A stretch of 64,000 nucleotides of DNA from Paracoccaceae bacterium (GTDB taxonomy: Bacteria; Pseudomonadota; Alphaproteobacteria; Rhodobacterales; Rhodobacteraceae). The notes below the pieces were generated by a model. It saw only the letters and a program-made list of their open reading frames with translations. It did no database searches and was not told where the DNA came from. The stretch lies in NCBI GenBank assembly GCA_028874915.1, contig JAPPHA010000034.1, positions 37,612 to 101,611 on the forward strand, in the 5' to 3' direction. Of this stretch, positions 57,669 through 64,000 are shown piece after piece. Position 1 is the stretch's first letter; each line of letters starts with the position of its first letter. Made by a program: the position numbers and the translations under genes.

Positions 57669-57800
57669 TTGCGATTGGTGCGACGACCTGCACGGCGGCG
57701 CTGCTGGCCGGGCAAGCTTCTGGGAGACGCCTTCGCGGAGCCGCTGCGCCGAGGGCGGGACGGCGTGCATTGCAAGAGCATCGGAAAGGGCGTGCCGACC

Positions 57801-57839
57801 TTGACACAATATGACTGGTCATGAATACTGGTCATATGA
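57801..57839 (+). promoter_or_regulatory. Promoter and operator of the Phd-VapC operon
   Basis: -35 TTGACA (57801-57806), 17-base spacer, -10 AATACT (57824-57829). Two TGGTCAT half-sites and the inverted pair ATATGAC/GTCATAT (57809-57837) cover the spacer and the -10. Transcription would start at about the ATG at 57836, so the antitoxin mRNA may be leaderless. Autorepression is inferred. Confidence 0.6.
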
Positions 57840-58075
57840 ATACCATCAACGCATCCGAATTCAAGGCGCGGTGCCTTGCCATCCTGGATCGGGTCCACGA
57901 GACCGGCGAACGGATGGTGATCCTGAAGCGTGGCCGCCCGGTCGCTGAGTTGTCGCCGGTCACCGGCGAGGGAAGGGCCTATCCTCAGGCCGAGTTGGAG
58001 GGAACGGTCACCATAGTCGGCGACGTCGTAGGGCCGGTGCTCCCGGAGGACCATTGGGACAGCCTGAAGCGATGA
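57836..58075 (+). CDS. Phd/YefM-type antitoxin
   Basis: 79 residues from ATG 57836; the ATG at 57821 would lie inside the promoter. The sequence NTINASEFKARCLAILDRV then GERMVILKRGRPVAELSPV is a typical Phd fold. Its stop overlaps the VapC start (ATGA). It should bind and neutralise the adjacent PIN toxin and repress the operon. Confidence 0.9.
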   Translation: MNTINASEFKARCLAILDRVHETGERMVILKRGRPVAELSPVTGEGRAYPQAELEGTVTIVGDVVGPVLPEDHWDSLKR

Positions 58076-58470
58076 AGGCGTTGCTCGACACACACATCTT
58101 GCTCTGGTGGCACGGAGACCGGGGCCGGCTGTCCCGGGAGCAGCAGGACGTCATTGCGGCCGCCGGCGCGGACTCGCCGCTCGAGGTTTCCGATATCTCG
58201 CTCTGGGAAGTGGCCATGCTGTACAACCTGGGACGAATCCGCCTGACGATTCCCCTGCGGGAGTGGCTGGACAAGGCCGTCGCCGCGCCGCTGGTGCGGC
58301 GGCATGGCATCTCTCCGGCGGTGGCGGCCGAGTTGGCCTCGTTGCCGGATTCCTTTCATCGCGACCCGGCCGACCGCATTCTGGTGGCGACCGCCCGTGT
58401 GCTCGGCGCGACACTTCTGACGCGGGACAGGAGAATCGCCGAAGCGGAGCTGGTCGACACGCTGAGCTGA
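58072..58470 (+). CDS. vapC: VapC-type PIN-domain ribonuclease toxin
   Basis: 132 residues from ATG 58072. Catalytic acids are in place: Asp6 in LLDTHILLWW, Glu46 in ISLWEVAML, Asp98/Asp101 in HRDPADRIL, and Asp119 in LLTRDRRI. PIN toxins cleave tRNA or rRNA when free of antitoxin. It is the only toxin in this island that looks undamaged. Four-base overlap with its antitoxin. Confidence 0.92.
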   Translation: MKALLDTHILLWWHGDRGRLSREQQDVIAAAGADSPLEVSDISLWEVAMLYNLGRIRLTIPLREWLDKAVAAPLVRRHGISPAVAAELASLPDSFHRDPADRILVATARVLGATLLTRDRRIAEAELVDTLS

Positions 58471-58499
58471 AATGGGCGCGGCTCGACCGGCTGTCAGTG

Positions 58500-59866
58500 G
58501 CGATCGCAAATCTCCCACTGTTGGGGAAGTGGTGAAACGCTTGCCGCAATAGGTGCACTCGTAGATGTACCGCGGACCGTCCGGCCAAGCGAGTGACCTG
58601 GTTCGGCGAGGTGCCGCACCCGACCGCCGCCGCGGCAGGCCAGAGGATTCCGTGCGGCTCGCAGTCGGCGGGATGACGGGCGGGCCCTGCGGGGCAAGCT
58701 CCACTGCGAAGCGAGGAATGAAGCTCTGCCGGGTCGCTCGAACGCCCTGAATGTGGTCGATGCGGTAGCTCCAGTGTTCGCCATCGACGGCTCGTGTGGC
58801 GCGGCTTGCAGCACGATATTGCCGTCTCGGGTGCAGCGCAGCGAGTACGGCTCGATCTTCGGGACGGAACCTTGATACGCGAGGTCCACGCACAACCGGT
58901 TTGAAGCTGCGAAGCGGATGATCTCCAGATACGACTGGACCCTGCCAGGGACCGGAAGTCGCAGGGTACGCTCCCTCAGCAGGGTTTCGCCCGCGGCCAT
59001 CCGGTACGTGGCCGGCTTAACGGGCGTCACGCCTGTCTGGAGCCAGGCAAAGAACTCGGGCAGTGCTTCCCAGAAGTTTTCGACTGGCGGCAACGCCTGG
59101 AGCTCGTGACCCAGCATCGGCTGCCAAGAGCCCTCGAGATCGCCCTTATGCGTCTCCAGCCACCCGAGTGTCGGAACAGCAAGGCTGCGGTGTTCGCATT
59201 CCTGCTGCCGGACATCGAGCAGGACGGCGGCCCGAGGCCGCGCTTCAGCGTTGCGGTAGAGATTGATCACATCGTAAAGGTCGCGCGGACGCCCGCGGTC
59301 GCCGAGAGCACGCACCTTTTCTGCGAAAGCCTCCTCATAGGCGTAGCACAAGATGGCGATCCCCTCCGCCGGCGCATCGCTGTATTCATGGAAGATGACG
59401 CGCTCGACCGGCGGCAGAACGAGAAGCTCATCGGGCGTCAGATCGAGCTTGATGCGCGGGAGACCGCCGGAGCGGGGAGCGATCGGCCCCCGGTAGCTCA
59501 GCTTGCCCTGACAGGACACCGTGCCGCGGGGTTTTCGAAGACGTCGAATTCCTGCAGCTCTTCAGGAAGCTCGATTCCCGTCTGTTCGTAGATCCATTCT
59601 CCTACGTCGCGAAATATGCCCGCCAGGAAGTCGCGGTCGATTTGAGATCGGTCGGTGAGCGTAAAATCGAGGTCTTCGGAGAAACGGTAGGTCTCGAAAT
59701 AGCATTTCTTGAGGCAGGTTCCGCCCTTGAATATCCAACTCTCGGCGAGAGCCGTCTGCCGATAGATCCCGGCCAGAACCCAGCCCAGCACATAGTCCTT
59801 CTCGACGACCTGAGGCAGCAGACCAAGGGTTCCCACCGTATCGAGGATCTCGCGGCGGTCGATCAT
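58500..59866 (-). pseudogene. AbiEii nucleotidyltransferase with WYL-like and zinc-ribbon tail, frameshifted
   Basis: From ATG 59866: MIDRREILDTVGTLGLLPQV, then VEKDYVLGW, then the nucleotidyltransferase core IFKGGTCLKKCYFETYRFSE and DLDFTL. After a frameshift near 59515 it continues RIKLDLTPDELLVLPPVERV, EEAFAEKVRALGDRGRPRDL, then a WYL-like IEPYSLRCTRDG. After a second shift near 58795 it gives HWSYRIDHIQGVRATRQSF and a zinc ribbon YECTYCGKRF. The order matches a known long AbiEii form. Two frameshifts inactivate it. Confidence 0.8.
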
Positions 59867-60219
59867 GCAGGCGCCGCCGGGATCCAGCTCTCTGGAACAA
59901 ACAAGCGCCAGCGCGTCACCAGCCGGCGGCAGGGCAGTGCGGTGCACAAGACCGGGATCGGTGGGACGGTAAGGAACATGGGCGGCACCAAACGCTCGCG
60001 TGTACGCCGTCCAGCGAAGTAATTCTTCGAGTAGGGCCCAACCCTGCGGATCGTCGCCAGTGCGAAGACGAGGGTTCAGTATGCAAACTGTCATGTCTGC
60101 TCGAAGATCCCCATCCGACCTGCGCGGTCGCAGAGGCGAGCCGTCCGCCCGAGTTCCCTCAACGCCTCACTGTCCCGAAACGGCCTGATCTAGACGCGTT
60201 CGCTGCCATATTCCGCCAC

Positions 60220-60239
60220 ATAATGTTGTGATATAATGT
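60220..60239 (+). promoter_or_regulatory. Extended -10 promoter and repeats before abiEi
   Basis: A perfect extended -10, TGATATAAT (60229-60237), lies 38 bases before the abiEi start. Two ATAATGT copies (60220-60226, 60233-60239) flank and overlap it, a likely AbiEi-binding arrangement. No good -35 is visible, which is normal for extended -10 promoters. Confidence 0.6.
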
Positions 60240-60274
60240 CGGCTGATACGACTCAATAACCGACGATTATTCAC

Positions 60275-60901
60275 ATGCCGCCCGCCCTCACGATATCTCA
60301 AAAGGATCGGGCTGCCGCCCTTCTCAAGGCCCGCGGCCCCATGCGTGGCATCGAGCTCAGCGACGCCGGCGTCCACCCGGAAACCCTCGCGCGCATGCTC
60401 AAGGACCGGACTCTCATCCGCGTCACCCGTGGCCTTTACCAGCTCGCCGATGCCGAAGTCACGGCACCGCATGATCTCGCCGAGGTTGCGAAGCTGGTAC
60501 CCAAGGGGGTCATATGCCTCGTTTCTGCCCTTCAGTTCCACGAGCTCACGCTCCAGATTCCCGGCCGGGTCTGGCTCGCCATAAGCCCAAAAGCGCGAAA
60601 GCCCAGGTTCGACTATCCCCCGACCCGGGTCGTGCGTTTCGGGCCGCAAGCCCTCTCCCTCGGCGTGCAAGTCCACACCGTCGACGGCGTGTCCGTACCC
60701 ATTTTCGATCCAGCCAAGACGGTCGTCGATTGCTTTCGCTTCAGACAGCACGTCGGTCTCGATGTCGCGCTCGAAGGTCTCCACAACGTCGTGAGGTCCG
60801 GCAAGGCCAAACCGGCGCAGATCGTTGAATACGCCCGCGATATCCGCATCTGGTCCGTCCTCCGGCCCTATCTGGAAACGGTGGTCGCCGATGGCGCGTG
60901 A
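60275..60901 (+). CDS. AbiEi-family antitoxin, first gene of an AbiE-TIR operon
   Basis: 208 residues from ATG 60275. The N-terminal winged helix reads LLKARGPMRGIELSDAGVHP and RMLKDRTLIRVTRGLYQLAD; the rest is the antitoxin domain (CLVSALQFHELT, FDPAKTVVDCFRFR). Its stop lies 11 bases inside the AbiEii start, so the toxin is translationally coupled. It is intact, while the next two genes both carry a nonsense codon. Confidence 0.9.
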   Translation: MPPALTISQKDRAAALLKARGPMRGIELSDAGVHPETLARMLKDRTLIRVTRGLYQLADAEVTAPHDLAEVAKLVPKGVICLVSALQFHELTLQIPGRVWLAISPKARKPRFDYPPTRVVRFGPQALSLGVQVHTVDGVSVPIFDPAKTVVDCFRFRQHVGLDVALEGLHNVVRSGKAKPAQIVEYARDIRIWSVLRPYLETVVADGA

Positions 60902-61814
60902 ACCGAAAAATGTCGCCGCGTCTGTACGCGCACGGCTGCAAAACCTCGCCAGGGAGCAACAAGCCAATTTCCAGCGCGTGCTTACCCGATATGCCCTCGA
61001 ACGGTTTCTCTTTCGACTCAGTGTCTCGCCTCATAAGGAGCTCTTCATCCTCAAGGGCGCCATGCTCTACGCCGCATGGCTCGACGATCCGTTCCGAACG
61101 ACCCGTGACCTCGACCTGCTCTCCCTCGCCGACCGCAATACGGCGCCCCTCCTTGAAACAATTCGCGGAGTCTGCGCTCAGCCGGTCGCGGACGACGGAT
61201 TGCGCTTCGATACCGAAAACATCCTCGCCGCACCGTTCGACGAGGATCGCACCCATGGCGCTTTCCGGGTCCGCACTTCGGCCCAGCTGGGCGCTGCCAT
61301 CATCCCGGTCCAAATCGATGTCGGATTCGGAGACGCAGTGACTCCCTGACCCCGGGAGCTCGAGTATCCCGTTCTTCTCGATCACCCCACGCCCACCCTC
61401 TACGCATACCCACGAGAAACCGTGGCCGCCGAGAAGTTCGAAGCCATCGTTGCGCTTGACCTCGCGAACAGCCGCATGAAGGACTTCTACGATCTTCTAG
61501 CGATGTCGAGGCTCTTCTCGTTCGACGGAATGACTCTGGCCGCCGCGATTCGAGCTACCTTCGAAACGCGTGCGACCGCCATTCCACACGAACTCCCTCC
61601 GCCCCTCACCCACCCATTCTCGGAAGACCCCCAAAAGCTCCGGCAGTGGCAATCGTTTCTCACTCGAGACCCACTGTTGATCGACGAACCTCACCTGCGC
61701 ACCGTCATTCGCGAAGTCGGGGACTTCATCATGCCAGCAGCCCTCGCAGCCCTCGATGATCGCCACATCCCGGGACGCTGGACGTTCCACGGCGGCTGGG
61801 GGCCGGCCACATGA
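60891..61814 (+). pseudogene. AbiEii nucleotidyltransferase toxin with one in-frame TGA
   Basis: Starts at ATG 60891. The core KELFILKGAMLYAAWLDDP then FRTTRDLDLL has the AbiEii nucleotidyltransferase motif. At 61347-61349 a TGA interrupts GDAVTP-stop-PRELEYPVLLD, after which the same frame continues with YPRETVAAEKFEAIVALDLA and NSRMKDFYDLLAMSRLFSF to 61814. Restored length 307 residues. Relatives have an ordinary residue at the stop position; CGA to TGA would explain it. Read-through seems unlikely but is not excluded. Confidence 0.85.
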
Positions 61815-62449
61815 CCGCGTTGAACCGAGATGCCATTTTCATCAGCCACGCCAACCCGGAGGACAACGCATTCACCGTCTGGCTCGGGTCGCGCCTGACT
61901 GCGCCCGGATACGAGGTCTGGGCAGACGTGCTCAGACTGCGCGGCGGCCAGGACTGGCAACGCCTGCTGGAGGACGCACTCCGCAACAAGGCATGCAAGG
62001 TCCTGCTTGTCGGCACGGAACATGGCGTACAGAAGCAAGGTGTCAGAAACGAGATTTAGATCGCCCACACGGTGGGCCGAAGCATTGGCGACCCTGAATT
62101 CGTCATACCGCTACGCCTCGCGAATTTCGACGCTCCGTTCCTGATAGCCCACGCACAGTACATCGACTTCAAGCGCGGCTGGGCCGATAGCCTGGCCGAG
62201 CTCCTGGCCACACTCGAGGAAGCTGAGAACGTTCTTCGCAAACGAGATTCCGCCAGCGAGACCATGGACTACTGGAAGCAGGTGCACCTGCGCCACAGCC
62301 AGTCTCTATCGCCAACTCCCGAACCTCTCGTCACCAACTGGCTTTCCTTCGAGCAACTACCCGAAACGCTCTATCTCTACGATTTCGACGGACCAATCTC
62401 CCATGGTCGCGCAATCACGCATATAAAGAGCGCGAGCTCTCTGCCGTAG
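61811..62449 (+). pseudogene. TIR-domain protein with one in-frame TAG
   Basis: Starts at ATG 61811 overlapping the AbiEii end (ATGA). TIR features: IFISHANPEDNAFTVWLGSR, then YEVWADVLRLRGGQDWQRLL and the KVLLVG strand. The likely catalytic Glu is in GVRNEI. Right after it, a TAG at 62057-62059 stands where relatives have Gln (NEI-Q-IAHTVG), and the same frame continues SIGDPEFVIPLRLANFDAPF to 62449. CAG to TAG would explain it. TIR domains in bacterial defence degrade NAD+. Restored length 212 residues. The 3' end runs into a TOPRIM fragment on the other strand. Confidence 0.82.
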
Positions 62450-62890
62450 CAGGATTTCATTCCAGTCCTTGACGTCGCCGTCGCCGTCCGGCCGCATGCG
62501 CCGAACGGTGGGGTTTTGCGCTTCGAGCATTTCGGCGGCCTGGTCGCCGACCGGGTCGGCGTCATATCCGCAGAAGACGGTTTCGAGCTGAAGCCCGCCA
62601 ATCCATTCCGGCATTCTGCCGGTGGCTCCGGCGGTGGAGATGACGATGTCGATCTGCGTCCTGTCGGCGAGGATCCATGCCGAGAGGGCGTCGATGGCCC
62701 CCTCGACGAGGAGCGCGGTTGTCGGCTCTGTCTTTCGCGCGATCCAGAAGCCGCCGTCGGCTTTGCGCGACCCCGTGGTCATGGCCCTGAAGGGCCGGTC
62801 GGGGCGGGTTCCGACCAGTTCGGCACCGGTTTCCCTGCGCTCCCGGTTGCGGCAGGTGAAGAGGGCGCCCGGTTCCGCCGCGCGAGTCCC
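62357..62890 (-). pseudogene. TOPRIM/DUF3991-type mobile-element protein fragment
   Basis: The readable part ELVGTRPDRPFRAMTTGSRK, ADGGFWIARKTEPTTALLVE, GAIDALSAWILADRTQIDIV, STAGATGRMPEW, VFCGYDADPVGDQAAEMLEA matches the TOPRIM half of DUF3991-TOPRIM proteins found on plasmids and integrative elements. The acidic pairs VEGAIDA and GYDADPVGD are intact. The N-terminal DUF3991 part is lost or out of frame. The last ~90 bases overlap the TIR gene on the other strand. Confidence 0.7.
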
Positions 62891-63150
62891 CGCCCAACGC
62901 GTCAGGGCAGCGCTCGAAGGCATCGTCCGGGTCCTCGACGTCGCCGCCGGCATCGTCGGCGCCAGCGGCCGAGGACCTGGTGCCATTCCCTGCTGGCCGG
63001 GGCGGGCGAGTCAAGCCGACGGCTCGACCTTCGGAAGATTCAGCCACTTCACGGCTTCCAGTTTCCGAAATTTCTCCCTGGCCTGATCCAGGGACATTTC
63101 GTTACCGGGCCAAGTGCCTGGTTCGACTTGCAGGAACTTCTCGTGGCTGG

Positions 63151-63516
63151 CTATGCGTGGAGGGGGCGCCACCAAGACCCTCCCCTGTGGTACCAGTCCA
63201 GGGCGCGCAGAAGGCTCTGCTTCCGTTCCAGCGGAAGGTATGGCGACCAGTGGTCCAGAGTCCTCCCGACTTCCCCGAGCATCTCGTTGTAGAGCACAGC
63301 GCGCCATTCGTCGGCTCTGGCGAGCCGCGCGGTCAAGTCTTCGGGATCCGGCACGTCCTTCGCGTCGAAGATCAGCCGGCGGTCTTCAACGATGATGTTG
63401 CGGATGGCGGCGACTTCCTTGCGTGCTTGCCACACCTTCCACAGTTGGACGAGGCCTGCAAAGGATACCGCCGCGACCACCCCTCCAACGGATGACACAA
63501 CCAGGCTCTGCCACAT
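63151..63516 (-). CDS. Small predicted membrane protein
   Basis: 121 residues from ATG 63516, with GGAGG nine bases upstream; the frame extends further but without support. One N-terminal membrane helix (LVVSSVGGVVAAVSFAGLVQ) followed by a cytosolic, charged coiled-type region (WQARKEVAAIRNIIVEDRRL). The family is not recognised. The anchor and short cytosolic tail would suit a membrane-localised effector or regulator, but this is only a description. Confidence 0.65.
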   Translation of the reverse strand: MWQSLVVSSVGGVVAAVSFAGLVQLWKVWQARKEVAAIRNIIVEDRRLIFDAKDVPDPEDLTARLARADEWRAVLYNEMLGEVGRTLDHWSPYLPLERKQSLLRALDWYHRGGSWWRPLHA

Positions 63517-63905
63517 ACATCCTCCATGAGCATCCGGTGAAGTTGGCGCCCCAGGCGTGATATAGCCTTCAGGTGATGAAGCCGAAGCCGTTCGACCTCC
63601 CGTCCGCCTCCGGCCATTCCTGGCCCGCACTCCCGCTGTCCGCGCCCGTTCCTCCGTTCACGAATTTCCCGGATGTCCCAAGATCAATATGTTTCCGGTC
63701 AGCGGGCGACGGAGCGGATCGTGCCAGTGCCGATGTCGCGGAAGCGCCGGTCCAACCGGGCTCCTTCAGGACGTTGATCTTCATCGATTCCGATTCCCAC
63801 TCGGTGACCGGACGCACACCAATCCTCCGCCGGTCACCGACGCCGACACCCAGAATTTCGATTTCCCATGCTTCCCAACACCCAAAACTCCTCTGCCGGG
63901 AAATG

Positions 63906-63941
63906 AAAAAGCCCTTGAAAACATTAATGTTTTCAAGGGCT
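63906..63941 (-). terminator. Strong Rho-independent terminator inside repeat copy B
   Basis: A perfect 15-base stem, AGCCCTTGAAAACAT-TA-ATGTTTTCAAGGGCT (63910-63941), followed on the minus strand by TTTT (63909-63906). It would end transcripts coming from beyond 64000. The preceding GCCCCCGCAACCA on that strand resembles the 3' end of initiator tRNA, but no tRNA arm structure can be built. Confidence 0.75.
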
Positions 63942-63979
63942 TCAGTGGTTGCGGGGGCTCGCTACAGCCGAGACCGACA
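63908..63979. repeat. 72-bp dispersed repeat, copy B
   Basis: Second copy of the element at 55903-55974 (63 of 72 identical, same orientation). Here the stem-loop is perfect. The minus-strand CTCG-N7-CGAG hairpin is kept although the loop differs between copies, which hints at a conserved RNA or DNA structure. Confidence 0.7.
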
Positions 63980-64000
63980 CATGCTTGTCGTCGATATCTG

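Larger units (their letters stand above)
63517..64000. other. Window end, no confident gene
   Basis: A + frame is open from ATG 63576 to the window end (141 codons, MKPKPFDLPSASGHSW...), passing through the repeat copy B. It has no recognisable domain and may be chance. The region otherwise holds the repeat and its terminator. Confidence 0.4.

Noticed and set aside
61347..62059. Recoding (selenocysteine or amber read-through) at the TGA and TAG
   Set aside because: Two different stop codons in adjacent genes, no conserved Cys position and no hairpin seen behind the TGA; simple C-to-T nonsense is more likely.
63945..64000. Initiator tRNA gene on the minus strand at the window edge
   Set aside because: Only GCCCCCGCAACCA matches; the expected TTCAAAT loop is replaced by GCTGTAG and the rest does not fold as tRNA.

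Overview
The window is G+C-rich and tightly packed in its first two thirds. It looks like the chromosome of a free-living or host-associated alphaproteobacterium. The order aminotransferase (dapC) - ftsK - lolA, an HspQ gene, twin-arginine and lipoprotein exporters' substrates, and two tripartite (Tct-type) uptake genes sets all fit that group. The genus cannot be named from the sequence alone.

Region 1 (1-23.2 kb) is a scavenging island for peptides, gamma-glutamyl compounds and purines. It holds a gamma-glutamyltransferase (cut by the window edge), a guanine deaminase, two creatinase/M24-type hydrolases, a glutamine-amidotransferase-like protein, the three 5-oxoprolinase subunits (pxpA on +, pxpB and pxpC on -), a D-2-hydroxyacid dehydrogenase, a carbamoylase-type M20 amidohydrolase, a complete dipeptide-type ABC importer, an M20 peptidase and a DapA-family lyase. 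Most neighbours overlap by a few bases, so they are probably translated in coupled operons. Gamma-glutamyltransferase plus 5-oxoprolinase suggests glutathione or gamma-glutamyl peptide use. A SNF2 helicase with its SWIM zinc-finger partner sits inside this island.

Region 2 (23.2-36.6 kb) is more ordinary: a degraded second guanine deaminase, a radical SAM protein, hspQ, an AEC transporter, a lytic transglycosylase lipoprotein, lolA, ftsK, dapC, an aromatic-ring FAD monooxygenase, and an ArsR-regulated ArsP-like permease with a recognisable promoter and operator.

Region 3 (36.6-49.5 kb) is accessory: a Fic-family relic, a PLP-dependent decarboxylase, a gene-poor stretch, a beta-propeller protein, then a LysR-controlled tctB-tctA-sulfatase-tctC operon bracketed by two dead insertion sequences (IS21-type at 42.3-42.9 kb, IS1634-type at 49.1-49.4 kb).

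Region 4 (49.6-64 kb) is a decaying defence and toxin-antitoxin island: a PLD-helicase-DUF3427 protein, three AbiEii toxin genes (all broken), two intact AbiEi antitoxins, two Phd/VapC modules (one toxin broken), a TIR-domain gene with a nonsense codon, a TOPRIM/DUF3991 fragment, a tyrosine-integrase C-terminal fragment and a 72-bp repeat present twice, 8 kb apart. The most interesting unit is the tightly overlapping abiEi-abiEii-TIR operon at 60.3-62.4 kb. Both its effector genes are interrupted by one in-frame stop that a single C-to-T change can explain.
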